Source of the DNA: Streptomyces flavofungini
GTDB lineage: Bacteria > Actinomycetota > Actinomycetes > Streptomycetales > Streptomycetaceae
Length of the DNA stretch: 64,000 nucleotides
NCBI RefSeq assembly: GCF_014650815.1
Contig: NZ_BMVR01000023.1
Coordinates: 32,505 to 96,504, forward strand
Reading direction: 5' to 3'
Below the pieces are notes generated by a model that was not told the origin of the DNA, ran no database searches, and saw nothing but the letters and a program-made list of their open reading frames with translations. The position numbers and the translations under genes were made by a program. Positions within the stretch are counted from its first letter, which is position 1; every line of letters begins with the position of its first letter. Of this stretch, positions 26,190 to 35,917 are shown in pieces.

Positions 26190-27377
26190 TCACAGAAGCC
26201 TTGCGCCTCCCGCGTAGCCAGGCATGGCGTCCACGGCGTCCAGGCGGACCACGGTCCCGGGCCGGGCGGCGTTGATCATCTGGCCGTTCCCGGCGTATAT
26301 CCCGACGTGGTAGATGGTGGCGTCACGTCTGGGGGCGTAGCCGAAGAACACCAAGTCGCCCGGCCGCAGCGCCCTTTTCCCGCGGCTCACCGGGATGCGC
26401 TGGCCCCGGCTCGCCTGGGCCGAAGCGATCCGCGGCAGCGTGATGCCGACGCGGGCGAACGCGTACGTCGTCAGGCCCGAGCAGTCAAAACCCCGGATTC
26501 GGGCGCCGGATTTCCCGCTGGGTGAGCAGCAGTGGCCCAGGCTGCGCCCGCGCGGGCCTCCGCCGCCCCAGGAGTAGGGCGCGCCGCGCTGCGAGAGCGC
26601 CGCAGAGAGCACCTTTCTGGCTTTGCCGGACAGGCCCGACAGATCGACGCTCGTGGTGGAGCGCTTCGCCGCAGACCGGTACTGCGAGATCCAGTTGCTG
26701 ACATGGCTCACGTAGGACCCGGAGCGGTTGTACTGGAAGATCGCTGAGCGCAGTTGGGAGGTCTGGGTCAGGTCGCGGCCGCGGCCGCACAGATACACCG
26801 CCGCCCCCAGCGCGGCGTCGAAGGCGTTGTGCGGGTCGCGTTCCTTGTCGCCGTTGCCGTCCCGGCCCTGCGACGTCCAGGTGGAGGGCAGGAACTGGAA
26901 GGGGCCCACGGCGCGCTCGCTGTCCGCGGTGCCGTCCCATTTCCCGCCGTCGGTGTCGGGGAAGACGGTGGTGCTGCCGCCCTGTCCGGAGCCGTTGAGC
27001 ACCACGCCCAGGATCTTCGGACGGATGTCGCCGTCGTTGGCGATGGTGCGGCCGGCGGCATGGTTGGACTCGACTTTCGCGATCCCGGCGAGCACGGGCC
27101 AGGCCATGCCGCGGCACTTGGGCACATGCCGGCCGATCAGCCGGGAGGCGTTCTTGTAGGCGGCGAGCATGGTCGGCGGGATGTCGGCCGCGCTGCCGCC
27201 CTCGGCCCATCCGGTGTCCGGCTCGTCGTCGTAACCGGTGGTGAGGAGGGCGCCGGCGGACAGGATCCCGGAGATCGGGGCGGCGCAGCCAGCGACGATG
27301 GCAAGCAGCAGCACCAGCAGGCACCCCCGCTTCGTTCGGCGCCTGCGCGGCCGCGCGGCACGGCGAGTTGCTCTCAT
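26190..27377 (-). CDS. Bifunctional SLT / NlpC-P60 cell-wall hydrolase of the transfer system
   Basis: A 395-residue protein with a basic N-terminus and a hydrophobic anchor (GCLLVLLLAIVAGCAAPISG). A lytic transglycosylase-like domain follows (about 80-235; GIAKVESNHAAG with catalytic Glu, GPFQFLPSTW, YNRSGSYV), then an NlpC/P60 endopeptidase (about 255-395; GFDCSGLTTY catalytic Cys, YHVGIYAGNG catalytic His). Such two-domain hydrolases open the peptidoglycan for Gram-positive type IV secretion. The ATG overlaps the upstream gene as ATGA. Confidence 0.92.
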   Translation of the reverse strand: MRATRRAARPRRRRTKRGCLLVLLLAIVAGCAAPISGILSAGALLTTGYDDEPDTGWAEGGSAADIPPTMLAAYKNASRLIGRHVPKCRGMAWPVLAGIAKVESNHAAGRTIANDGDIRPKILGVVLNGSGQGGSTTVFPDTDGGKWDGTADSERAVGPFQFLPSTWTSQGRDGNGDKERDPHNAFDAALGAAVYLCGRGRDLTQTSQLRSAIFQYNRSGSYVSHVSNWISQYRSAAKRSTTSVDLSGLSGKARKVLSAALSQRGAPYSWGGGGPRGRSLGHCCSPSGKSGARIRGFDCSGLTTYAFARVGITLPRIASAQASRGQRIPVSRGKRALRPGDLVFFGYAPRRDATIYHVGIYAGNGQMINAARPGTVVRLDAVDAMPGYAGGARLL

Positions 27378-30127
27378 GCGCCGCCGTCACCGCCCGGGTC
27401 CTGGGCGTCGCCGTAGCGGCGCCGGAGCTCTTCGACCACCTGCCGGCGTTCCTCGCCGGACACTCCGCCCATCCGGTCCACGAAGCGGCGGCGCGCATCG
27501 GAGCCGGAGTCGGTGCTGGCGAAGCGATAGCGCATCGGTCCGGCCGGCCCCAGATCGAGGTCGGACGGATCTGGTTGGGGCCGCGCCGGTGATGGCCTGC
27601 CGGCGTTCCGGTTGCCTCCGGGGCCCGGTTGCCTCCGTGCTCCGGCCGGGCGCGGCGGGTGAGGCGGGTTGAGGGGCGGCGGAGGTGGGGCGGGCCTGGG
27701 CGGGGTGCGCAGCACCCGTGTGGCCGGGGCAGGTGATCCCCCGACGCCGCCCGCGCCGGGACCGCCGCCTCCTGGACCGCCGCCGATTCCGCCGAAGGGG
27801 CCAACCCCGCCCGGCCCGCCCCCGCCGCCCGGGCCTGCGGCAGGGGGTGCGTTGCGTCGCCAGGCCCGGCGGTCTTCGCGCACGGTGTTGCGCCACACCC
27901 GCAGTTGCTGGCGTGCGTCGGCCGAGTACCGGGTGGCGCCGGTGCGGGCCCGCCGGGTGGTGGTGGCCAGTCCCCACGTCGAGCCGTAGGCGATGCGGCC
28001 GCCGCGGTGCAGCAGGCGATAGCCCCGCAGCCGCACCAGGCGGTTGTGCGCGCGGGTGGACAGCAGCGTGCGGTCACGGTTCTGGTCGTGCAGCACTTCA
28101 CCGGAGTCCTGGTCGGCGATGGTCCCGTCGTCCTCGCGGTAGCGGTCGCCAGGCCCGAAGCGACGCGAACCCCGCCCGTTTCCACCGGAGTTGCCGGAGC
28201 TGTCGTCGGGTCCGCTGCCCGGCGCGTCACCGTCGGCCGTGGGCTTGCGCATCCGCTCCAGGCTCTGGTCGGAGGGCCGTCTGCCGACCAGGAGGGCCCA
28301 TGCTCCGCGTGCGCCCGGCCGGGCGCCGGTGGCGGCCATGGACAGGGGAGCCAGGCTGCGGGAGGCCTCGGCGCCCGCTTCGGACAGCATGGTCTGGGGA
28401 TCGAAGGGCATCCCGGTTCCATCCGCCATCGCCGACAGCGAGCGCATCAGGCGCTGACGGGTACCGAGGCGGCCCATCCCGCCACCCATCGCACGTAGCC
28501 CGAACCCTCCGAAGCCGCCTTGGTGATGGACCCCCAGGGCCGCGCCGATCTCGGAGGAATCGCCCGGCAGGTGGGTACCGCCGACCTTGACGTAGCGCAT
28601 CCGCAGGGCAAAGCGCTGCCCGGCCGTGGAGATGCCGCGCAGCAGCCGCCGGTGGAAGAACAGACCGGCGACCCCCAGGACGTTGAGGGCCAGCAGCCGC
28701 TCGGCGGGCACGTCGGGGCCGTTGGTCAGGACGGTGTCGACGCCGATCACGTACGAGGGCAGGAACATGCAGATCACGAACATGCCCGCGACGGAGACGG
28801 CCATCAGCCCGAGCCATTTCCACACCGCCTGGCGGGACGGGCCCGGCAGCATCGCCCAGATCAGCGTCACCCCGCCGACCGCGGCGGCGGCCGCGTCCGC
28901 GGCCTGCACGCCGAGCAGGACGAACGCCGACGACAGCGGGATCGCGGAGATCAGCAGGGTGGAGACGAACAGCAGCAGCGCGCCCGCCGTGCGCCAGCCG
29001 GTCGCTTCCTTGGCGTACGTCGCGCACGCCTTGCCCACCGGCCCGGCCTTCTCCAGATCCTTGAGGAACAGTGCGAACTGCGCGTCCTGGTCGGTGAGTA
29101 CGGGGGTGGCGGCATCGAGGAGCTGTCCGCCCGGGGTGAGCTCGGGCAGCTTCTCGGACTGCTTCTTGCCCGCCTCGCCCTGTTCGCAGTACTTGCGTGC
29201 CGGTCCCCGGATGTGGCGGCAGGGGTTGTCCTTCTGCTCCTTGGGGCTGGCTTTGTAGCCGCCGGAGACCCACTTCAGGTGCAGGGCGTAGGCCTGGCGG
29301 TCGGACGTCTTGGCCGGGTCGAGGATCCGCCCGTACTGCACGAGCATGTAGCCCTTGACGACCAGGACGTTGGTGAGGGAGTCCTGAATGGGCCGGGCCA
29401 CCTCGGCGGCCGAGTAGGGCCGGTCTTTCTCGATCTTGTAGCACTTTTCCAGGGCAGGGCCGGAGAGCCCGGCGTCGCACGGGCCCGCGTTCCCGCTGGC
29501 GATCTTGCCGCCCCAGTCGTAGGAGGCGACGGTGGCCTGAGCGGTCTCGGCAGCCGCCTGCTGGGTTTCCGCGAGCGGGCCGTTCTGGCCGAGGAGGTAG
29601 TCCGGGCGTACGAACATCGACGAGGCGAACGCCGCGATGAGGAGGGTGAGCGCGATCTCGCCGAGTCCGCGTGCGGCTCTGCCGCGCACGAAGAGGATCA
29701 GCCCGAAGACGAAAGCCCAGGTGAGCATGAGCCCCTTGAAGCCCAGGGTGTTGACGGCGATGTCGGTGTACGTCTCGGACAGCTCCTGTGCCGGATCGGC
29801 CAGCATCCTGATCAGCGGGAAGTGCAGGGCGTACTCGATCGCCCAGCAGGACACGCCGACCCACATCCGGGAGAGCGTGAACAGGCCCGACATGATCCAC
29901 CCGTAGGCGTTGGTCTTGAAGGCGAAGACGCTCCCGCTCTGGGAGGACAGCTCGTAGCCGTCGATCGCCACCCCTTCGGAGCTGTCCACGTTCAGGGGGC
30001 TCATCAGGTCCCCGCCGCCGTCTGCCGCGCTGGCGACCTGCGCGTTGACCACGAGGAACACGATGGTGAGGAGCCCCACCGTCGCCAGGCTGCGCATCCG
30101 GCCGCGGTCGCAACGCCACAGGATCAT
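27374..30127 (-). CDS. VirB6/TrbL-like polytopic transfer channel protein
   Basis: A 917-residue protein starting at ATG 30127. It has a signal-like helix (SLATVGLLTIVFLVVNAQVASA), several more helices across residues 60-530 (for example LTWAFVFGLILFV, ALLLFVSTLLISAIP, LGLMAVSVAGMFVICMF), and a soluble Cys-containing loop between them. The long C-terminal cytoplasmic tail of about 350 residues is very rich in Gly, Pro and Arg. The topology and place match the VirB6/TrbL component of mating channels. Confidence 0.82.
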   Translation of the reverse strand: MILWRCDRGRMRSLATVGLLTIVFLVVNAQVASAADGGGDLMSPLNVDSSEGVAIDGYELSSQSGSVFAFKTNAYGWIMSGLFTLSRMWVGVSCWAIEYALHFPLIRMLADPAQELSETYTDIAVNTLGFKGLMLTWAFVFGLILFVRGRAARGLGEIALTLLIAAFASSMFVRPDYLLGQNGPLAETQQAAAETAQATVASYDWGGKIASGNAGPCDAGLSGPALEKCYKIEKDRPYSAAEVARPIQDSLTNVLVVKGYMLVQYGRILDPAKTSDRQAYALHLKWVSGGYKASPKEQKDNPCRHIRGPARKYCEQGEAGKKQSEKLPELTPGGQLLDAATPVLTDQDAQFALFLKDLEKAGPVGKACATYAKEATGWRTAGALLLFVSTLLISAIPLSSAFVLLGVQAADAAAAAVGGVTLIWAMLPGPSRQAVWKWLGLMAVSVAGMFVICMFLPSYVIGVDTVLTNGPDVPAERLLALNVLGVAGLFFHRRLLRGISTAGQRFALRMRYVKVGGTHLPGDSSEIGAALGVHHQGGFGGFGLRAMGGGMGRLGTRQRLMRSLSAMADGTGMPFDPQTMLSEAGAEASRSLAPLSMAATGARPGARGAWALLVGRRPSDQSLERMRKPTADGDAPGSGPDDSSGNSGGNGRGSRRFGPGDRYREDDGTIADQDSGEVLHDQNRDRTLLSTRAHNRLVRLRGYRLLHRGGRIAYGSTWGLATTTRRARTGATRYSADARQQLRVWRNTVREDRRAWRRNAPPAAGPGGGGGPGGVGPFGGIGGGPGGGGPGAGGVGGSPAPATRVLRTPPRPAPPPPPLNPPHPPRPAGARRQPGPGGNRNAGRPSPARPQPDPSDLDLGPAGPMRYRFASTDSGSDARRRFVDRMGGVSGEERRQVVEELRRRYGDAQDPGGDGGA

Positions 30128-30132
30128 GTCGG

Positions 30133-30480
30133 TCAGGCCCTTTCCACGCGGAGGAGGGCGACCAGCGCGAGGACCGCGGCGACGGGCGGCACCAGCAGCC
30201 AGGCGTCCAAGCCCCGCGACCGCGAGGCCGCCGGAGCGCCGTGGCTGGGTCCGCAGTACTTCCGGGCCGGACCGGTGACCATCGCGCACTTCCCGTCCGG
30301 GCGGGTTGTCAGCGCCGGGGCGGCGGCGGTTGCCGTCCTGTCCGCGGATGCGGCCGCAGCGGTCGTGGGCAGGGCACTCACCGAGCAGAATCCGGCGGCG
30401 AGCAGCAGGCAGGCGGTCACGGCGATGGCGGCGCGCTGGAGCGTCCAGCGGCGGGGCGCCCTGGTGCGGCTGTCCCTCAC
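30133..30480 (-). CDS. Small exported or membrane protein of the transfer operon
   Basis: A 115-residue protein with an N-terminal signal/anchor (AAIAVTACLLLAAGFCSVSA), a short external part containing GPARKYCGPS, and a C-terminal helix (LDAWLLVPPVAAVLALVALL). The string GPARKYC recurs in the adjacent VirB6-like protein, hinting at a shared interaction motif. GTG 30480 overlaps the VirB4-like stop as GTGA. Confidence 0.7.
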   Translation of the reverse strand: MRDSRTRAPRRWTLQRAAIAVTACLLLAAGFCSVSALPTTAAAASADRTATAAAPALTTRPDGKCAMVTGPARKYCGPSHGAPAASRSRGLDAWLLVPPVAAVLALVALLRVERA

Positions 30481-33146
30481 GGCGTGCCTTCCTTCTGGAC
30501 GGACACCGGCGCGGCCTCGGCACCGGTGAGGGGCTGCGGGCGGGCACGGGCACGCAGTTGGTGGCCGGGGGTGGTGAAGATTCGGTCGGCGATGCGCCGG
30601 ACCGAGGGGACGATGACCTTGACGCGGCCGGTGTTCTGCCGTGGGGCGGTCAGCAGGAATTCCCCGGCGCGGTCCTTGCGCCCCACGGGGGAGAGGCCGG
30701 TGGTGACCATCCGCACCAGCTCCGGGTCGTCGGGGTCCAGGCCGATGAACTGAAGTCCGGCGCGGGCGCGTTCGCGGTCAGTGGTGCGTCCCAGGGCCCG
30801 GTAGGCCATCAGGCCGCGGTCGGGCCCGAGCTCCTCGGCCGCGTGCGCGGCGGCGATGAGTCCGGCGCCGTGCTTGCGGCCGTCGTGGAGGACTTCGTGG
30901 ACCAGGGCGGTGCCCTCGGCCGAGGAAGTGAGCCAGTACAGCTCGTCGGTGACGATGGCGCAGAACCGGGCCGGGTCGGTGAACGCCGCCTGGCGGGCCA
31001 TCGCCGCGATCAGATACAGCACCGCCCTGCCGATCAGCGCTTCCAGGGGCTGCTGGTGGAGGATCTCGGGGTTGGCGAAGGCCTGCTTGGGCGGCAGTTT
31101 CAGCCCGGCCGTGGTGATCACGATGAGGTCGGAGGTGCCGGTGCCGTCCAGACGCACCGGCGCCAGCGCCGGGTCGAACACCATCGCCGCGAGGCGGTTA
31201 CCTGCCACCACGCGCAGCAGCCCGGCCAGGGTGGCGGCGGTGTCCTGGCGCTTGCCGCTCTCCCCGGCCGCCATGTCGGCCAGGACCGCAAGCACGCGAG
31301 CCATAGACGCATCGGGCCCGGCGGCGGCCTGCTCGATGGCGTGGTGCAGCACCTCACCGTTGGTGGTCATCGGCCCGATGCCCAGTTGCAGGGTGAGGTA
31401 ACTCAGCGCGTAGTGGCGCCCCTCGGGCCCGGGGAACAGACGCAGCGGGTCGATGGACAGGCCGGCCTGCGCGGCGTCGATGATCTGGCAGCGGCCGGGG
31501 GCGGCCGCCTCGGCGAACGTCGCCCACTCGCGTACCGGGGTGCGGTCGATGCAGATCGCCCGCCCGCCGCGGTCCACCACGCAGGAGCTGACGATCTTCT
31601 CCAGGACCGACTTGCCGCCCCCGAGATCCGAGACCGCACCGAAGGACGCGGATGCGTCGTGTTTCGGCGCGTCCGCGACGTTGATCATCACGGGGCGGGT
31701 GGTGCCGCAGTCCAGGTCCCGTCCCAGCAGGATGCCGTTCGGGTCGCCGACCTCGCTGTGGGTGAAGGCCCCGGACATCGCCCAGTCCTCGCTGAGCTGA
31801 TACTGCGCGAACTCCCGCAGCCGTGGCGAGCGCACCGCCCCGGGCAGCCCCAGGGTGAACAGGTCGGTCTGCAGACCGGACGGGCGCACCGCCCGGTAGT
31901 CCGCGCCCGCCAGGAGCTTCTCCAGCGCCCGGGCCCGCGCGTCGCACAGCGCCGCACTCGGCCCCCACACATGCAGGGCGGTGACGGACTGGACCTCGAC
32001 CTCCACCGAGGAACGGGACAGCCGCCCGTCCAGCTCGCCCAGATCACCGGCGGCGTCGGGAATCGAGGCTGGCATCCCCGTGGGCCGCGCATCGTACTGG
32101 TCGGCCTGGTCGACGAGTTCGTTCTTCTTGCGCTGCACCTGCTGGCGCGCCTTCTCCGCGCTCACCAGCGTCAGATCGACGGTGAAGTCGACGGGGAAGT
32201 CCAGCACTTCCAGCTGCGCGAAGAGATCCGCGGCCTCCACCGACACCGCCCGCGGACATTCCGCCAGCGCGAGGTGCGCCTGGTAGCCGGTGCCGGAATC
32301 GGTTTCGACCTCCAGCCACCGGCGCCGCAGCGGCGAGCCGACCGCCTTGTGCTGCCACCACTTAGCCCGGCCCCCGCTCCGGGCCGTGCGGCCGCCGGAC
32401 AGGGCGCGGTCGGTGCCGCCTTCCTCCAGCCGCACCTGGCCGAGGTCGGCATAGCTCGGTGAGCGCAGCACGCCGCCGGTGATCTGACCGCCGTAGGCCT
32501 GACTGCCGGTGGCCTGGCTCAGCAGCGGCTCGGCAAGCCCCCGGTGCAGCGCGTGCTGGATCATCCACACGATCTCCGCAGGCTCCGCCGGCCGGTAGGG
32601 GACACCGCTCGACAGGTGCGCCTCCACCTGGGAGGCCTTCTCCCGGCAGGCGTTGACCTGGGCGAGCGTCACCGGCGCGGCCCGCAGCCCGAAGGCGTCG
32701 GAGACATCCGCCCACAGCGCGGCCGCCGACTCCAGCCCCTTGCTCTCGCTCTGCAGCGGCACGGCCAGCCACCACGTGCGCTGGTGCATCTCCTGCCCGT
32801 CCAGCAGATCGAGCGCCGCCTCGAGATGCTCCACCCACCCCGAGGCCTCGGTCAGCAGGTGGCCGTCCTCGTCCTCCAGGCCCTCGGTCATCCGCCACAT
32901 CACCTCGGCGGCATCGACCTGGGCGCACAGCCCGAACAGCCGCGGCGTGCCGGACAGTGAGCGCACCATCGTCGTCACCTTGTCCAGCAGCTCGGTGCGT
33001 ACTGGAGCGGGGATGTAGGTGCCGGGCACGGTCTCTTGTGTCTGGCCGTGTGCACCGGGGCCGGGATGGATCCGGTAGACCGCCCAGGCGTGGCCGTGGG
33101 TCGACCACAGCAGATGACCGGCGATGTGCCGGACGGGAACCCGCAT
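30477..33146 (-). CDS. VirB4-like conjugation ATPase
   Basis: About 889 residues. The N-terminal half is the VirB4-type domain; the C-terminal half is a RecA-like ATPase with Walker A SDLGGGKSVLEK (around residue 510) and Walker B-like ARFCAIVTDELYWLTSS. It powers assembly and substrate movement in type IV secretion. ATG 33146 overlaps the upstream stop as TGATG; an adjacent GTG (33149) is the alternative. Confidence 0.9.
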   Translation of the reverse strand: MRVPVRHIAGHLLWSTHGHAWAVYRIHPGPGAHGQTQETVPGTYIPAPVRTELLDKVTTMVRSLSGTPRLFGLCAQVDAAEVMWRMTEGLEDEDGHLLTEASGWVEHLEAALDLLDGQEMHQRTWWLAVPLQSESKGLESAAALWADVSDAFGLRAAPVTLAQVNACREKASQVEAHLSSGVPYRPAEPAEIVWMIQHALHRGLAEPLLSQATGSQAYGGQITGGVLRSPSYADLGQVRLEEGGTDRALSGGRTARSGGRAKWWQHKAVGSPLRRRWLEVETDSGTGYQAHLALAECPRAVSVEAADLFAQLEVLDFPVDFTVDLTLVSAEKARQQVQRKKNELVDQADQYDARPTGMPASIPDAAGDLGELDGRLSRSSVEVEVQSVTALHVWGPSAALCDARARALEKLLAGADYRAVRPSGLQTDLFTLGLPGAVRSPRLREFAQYQLSEDWAMSGAFTHSEVGDPNGILLGRDLDCGTTRPVMINVADAPKHDASASFGAVSDLGGGKSVLEKIVSSCVVDRGGRAICIDRTPVREWATFAEAAAPGRCQIIDAAQAGLSIDPLRLFPGPEGRHYALSYLTLQLGIGPMTTNGEVLHHAIEQAAAGPDASMARVLAVLADMAAGESGKRQDTAATLAGLLRVVAGNRLAAMVFDPALAPVRLDGTGTSDLIVITTAGLKLPPKQAFANPEILHQQPLEALIGRAVLYLIAAMARQAAFTDPARFCAIVTDELYWLTSSAEGTALVHEVLHDGRKHGAGLIAAAHAAEELGPDRGLMAYRALGRTTDRERARAGLQFIGLDPDDPELVRMVTTGLSPVGRKDRAGEFLLTAPRQNTGRVKVIVPSVRRIADRIFTTPGHQLRARARPQPLTGAEAAPVSVQKEGTP

Positions 33147-33733
33147 CACCGTGCTCCTTGATCGGGGGAGAACTGGGCCCGGGCGAGCAGCGCTTGGACC
33201 GGCGAGACCGGGCCCGCCACGGGATCGGTCACCGCTCCGGCTCGCGCGCGCCGCGAGCGGGCGCTGGTCCGGGCGGGCCTCGGACGGGAGACGGGACGCC
33301 GCCGCGAAGGGGGTGGCGGCGCGCCCGCGGCGGGCTGGGGGAGGGCCTCAAGGACGAAGCCGCCGCCGAGGAGGCGGGCGGGACGGTCCCGGGCCGCGCG
33401 CTGGCCGATCCGGCCGCCCGCGGGCTGACCGGCCAGGGACACCAGGCCCAGGACGGCCGAGAGCGGGCTGCGCCCGCCGATCCGGGGCCGGCGCAGCACC
33501 CAGATCCCCACGATCCAGGTGCTCAGCACGAGAACACCCCCCATGGGCCCGAGCGCCGTCCACACCGACAGCGTCTTGACCAGCACGAAGCCGCCGATCA
33601 CAGCGAGCGCGATCTGCGCCGCGTTGTAGGGGCCGAACGGGATGCGCCAGTCCGCCCACTTGCCGAGCACCCAGGGGTGGCGGCGCGCGGCGGTGTAGAA
33701 GCGAGCCAGCCGCGGCCCCGAGGCCGCGCTCAC
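33146..33733 (-). CDS. Membrane protein of the transfer operon, PrgI/SCO-like
   Basis: A 195-residue protein: cytoplasmic N-terminus, two close membrane helices (AAQIALAVIGGFVLVKTLSV and MGGVLVLSTWIVGIWVL), then a basic, Pro-rich cytoplasmic tail. A two-helix protein directly before a VirB4 ATPase matches the position of VirB3/PrgI-type proteins in Gram-positive systems; assignment is by context. Confidence 0.7.
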   Translation of the reverse strand: MSAASGPRLARFYTAARRHPWVLGKWADWRIPFGPYNAAQIALAVIGGFVLVKTLSVWTALGPMGGVLVLSTWIVGIWVLRRPRIGGRSPLSAVLGLVSLAGQPAGGRIGQRAARDRPARLLGGGFVLEALPQPAAGAPPPPSRRRPVSRPRPARTSARSRRARAGAVTDPVAGPVSPVQALLARAQFSPDQGAR

Positions 33734-34071
33734 GTCCGCCCTCCGAACTGCCCGGCCCGCACCGGATCCTGGCGCGTGGAGGAGCCCTCGACGGCGGGCG
33801 CGCTCTGGGCGGGGTTTTCCACCTCGTCCTTGAAGATGTCCGCCAGGTCGTAGCGCGAGCTATAGAGGCCCAGCGCGATCACCATCAGAATCAGCGCGCC
33901 GATCCCCGCCTTGAGACTCAGCCGCTGCACCATCACTACGACCACGATCACGACCAGGCCCGCCTGCAGCCCCTTCGTCCCCCAGTCCAGAGCGGTCCCG
34001 ATCCAGGAGTCGCCGAGGTCGGCCAACTTGCCCGCGAGGACCACCTGGTGCGCGGGGAGCGTGTCCATCAC
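33730..34071 (-). CDS. Small two-helix membrane protein of the transfer operon
   Basis: A 113-residue protein with helices LQAGLVVIVVVVMVQRL and AGIGALILMVIALGLYS and a short charged tail (DLADIFKDEVENP). Size and topology resemble VirB2-like or channel-lining subunits. GTG 34071 and ATG 34068 both overlap the upstream stop. Confidence 0.7.
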   Translation of the reverse strand: MMDTLPAHQVVLAGKLADLGDSWIGTALDWGTKGLQAGLVVIVVVVMVQRLSLKAGIGALILMVIALGLYSSRYDLADIFKDEVENPAQSAPAVEGSSTRQDPVRAGQFGGRT

Positions 34072-34982
34072 CGCTCACCGCCCGCGCTGCCCGCAGCCAT
34101 GGCGGCGATCTCCCACCGGCCCCCGCGGGCGGCCAGGGTGAGCTCGTAGGCCAGCGGCCACCTGCCCTTGCCGTCCCGGGCCTCGATGTGGACCAGGACA
34201 TGGGCCTGTGTGCCCGCCCGCGGCACCGAGTTGTCGGCGGCCGCCTCCTCGCGCGCGGCCACCTCCCGGACCGCGACCGACGTCGCGGCCGCCGGCGAGA
34301 CCGCGGTGAGCTTCACTCCCGGCGCCACGTACCGGCCGACCTCGCCCTGCCCGGCCAGATACGCGGACAAGAACCCCCGGGCGGTGGCGGTCAGGGGACC
34401 GTTCTCGACCGTGACCCCGTACGGGGAATCCGGCACCGGCAGCCGTGCGGGCGCACCCACCAGAGCCGGAGCGGCCGTCACCGTGACCGCGCCCCCGTCG
34501 GAGGACACCGCCACGGGCACGGCGAAGTAGCGCACCGCATCGGCGTACTGCGCGGCCACCGTCACCGACCACACCGCGCCGCCCCGCGGCACGCTGCGCA
34601 CCGGTGTCACCTGGCGCGGCGCGGGCGCGCCGTCCCGCCGGGTGGGGAGAGCCACGTCCGGGCCCATCGCCTGAGCGTGCTCCGCGGCCGGACCGGAGAG
34701 GTCGGTGGTGCTGCGCAGCCAGGCGTCCACGAACTCGGCGGCGTACCCGGCCGGGTCGGCCACCGAAGCGATCTGCGCGGTGCGCTGGGGCGTCGGCGCC
34801 GGAGCGGCCGCACTGGGATGGGAGGGCTGAACGGCGAACACCAGCAACGCGAGCGGGCCGGCGGCGAGCGCCGCCCACACCGCGAGGCGGCCCAGCCGCA
34901 CCCGGCGGTGCATCTGGCTGAGCGCCGCACCGGCGGCCACCGGCGGCCCCGCCGGGTCCGGTGATGCGTGGGAAGAAGGCAT
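34068..34982 (-). CDS. TcpC/VirB8-like transfer protein
   Basis: A 304-residue protein starting at ATG 34982 after GGGAGA. There is a cytoplasmic N-terminus, one helix (LAVWAALAAGPLALLVFAV) and a large outer domain with two NTF2-like halves (YAAEFVDAWLRSTTD and ARGFLSAYLAGQGEVGRYV), the hallmark of TcpC, the VirB8 relative of Gram-positive conjugation. It is the first gene of the mating operon, 55 bases downstream of the 36-bp element. Confidence 0.82.
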   Translation of the reverse strand: MPSSHASPDPAGPPVAAGAALSQMHRRVRLGRLAVWAALAAGPLALLVFAVQPSHPSAAAPAPTPQRTAQIASVADPAGYAAEFVDAWLRSTTDLSGPAAEHAQAMGPDVALPTRRDGAPAPRQVTPVRSVPRGGAVWSVTVAAQYADAVRYFAVPVAVSSDGGAVTVTAAPALVGAPARLPVPDSPYGVTVENGPLTATARGFLSAYLAGQGEVGRYVAPGVKLTAVSPAAATSVAVREVAAREEAAADNSVPRAGTQAHVLVHIEARDGKGRWPLAYELTLAARGGRWEIAAMAAGSAGGER

Positions 34983-35036
34983 GAGGTGGTCTCCCGGAGA
35001 GAGCGTGGAGGCTGATACCGAGAGACAACCCAGCGG

Positions 35037-35072
35037 CCCCGACCGGCTGACCGACCAGCGCGCCCCGACCAC
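35037..35072 (-). promoter_or_regulatory. 36-bp GGTCGGGG element, copy 2
   Basis: On the minus strand: GTGGTCGGGG, five bases, TGGTCG, then CCGGTCGGGG, with GGTC phased at 3, 17 and 29. The similarity to copy 1 continues for about 60 more bases on its upstream side (GGTCACGAA and CTACCACCGC are shared). It lies 55 bases before the tcpC-like start. Confidence 0.8.
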
Positions 35073-35541
35073 AGCGACGAATCGGTCACGAAGAAGCGGT
35101 CACGGCAGCGGTCGCGCTACCACCGCCTCGACCACCGGCGCGGCGACGATGACCGGTGCGAGGCCAGCACCGCGCGAGCACCGACCGCCGCCTCGTGACC
35201 GATGGCGCGCGGCTCTCTCCTCGCTGCGCGGGCGGGGTTCGTCAGGCAGCCCACAACTGCGCCCGCCTGACGCGGGGCGGAGCGGGTACGCGTCGACGGC
35301 CCCGGCAGGCGGGCTCGGCAACTCCTGCCCCAGTGGCAGTGACCTGCGTGGTCGGGGCACCGTCAGCCGGTGGTGGTCGGGTTCTACCACCACACCGGTC
35401 CGCGCCCGCAGCGTGATCCCGAAGGTCTCCCACGCCCTGGGGAATCGGTGACCGGAACGGCCACGCGCCCACGCGGGAACCGGGCGCGGGCATCGGTCAC
35501 CACTCACACCCCGAGGGGATGACCGGCAGGACACAGCGGTC

Positions 35542-35581
35542 GTGACCGGTGACCGATACTGCGGAATCAGTCACCGGTCAC
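35542..35581. promoter_or_regulatory. 40-bp palindrome, probable operator
   Basis: Perfect 12-base arms GTGACCGGTGAC and GTCACCGGTCAC flank 16 bases that contain a further GAT/ATC match. Each arm is itself nearly two-fold (GTGACCGGT). It lies 340 bases upstream of the winged-helix gene. A dimeric or tetrameric regulator could bind both arms. Confidence 0.65.
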
Positions 35582-35917
35582 CCACCCGCACGGCCATCGG
35601 TCACGGCCACCCCTCACCCCGTGCACGGTGCGCCGCGCGTCCGGGCGACGGCAGAGGACGGCGACCACCGTGCCCGCCGCAGCTTGTGATTCCTTCGTAA
35701 TCCTGGTCGGGGGCCGGTGGTCGCCAGGGTGGTCGGGGCCGGCGGGTTGCCTGACATGCATGAACCACGCTCCTCGTGCCGCGGCCGCCCCGCCCCGAGT
35801 CCGCGTCGCCCCGATGCCCTGCGCGGCACCCGCAGCTCGCGCTGCCCGCGCGCCGGAACCCACCGGCAGCAGCCGCACGCCCGGGCGTGCTCGGGTGGCG
35901 CGGGGCGGGACGCCACG

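Larger units (their letters stand above)
34983..35917. promoter_or_regulatory. Divergent control region between transfer operon and winged-helix gene
   Basis: No gene is supported across 935 bases. It holds the 36-bp element (35037-35072), several CGGTCAC/GTGACCG motifs, and a large palindrome at 35542-35581. It separates leftward mating genes from the rightward winged-helix gene, so it is the likely switch for conjugation. Confidence 0.65.

Noticed and set aside
28520..30529. 669-codon plus-strand open frame
   Set aside because: Antisense to the VirB6-like gene, with composition of a complementary shadow (Gln/His/Asp/Gly-rich) and no motif.
30306..32462. 718-codon plus-strand open frame
   Set aside because: Antisense to the VirB4-like ATPase, whose Walker motifs and operon overlaps are convincing.
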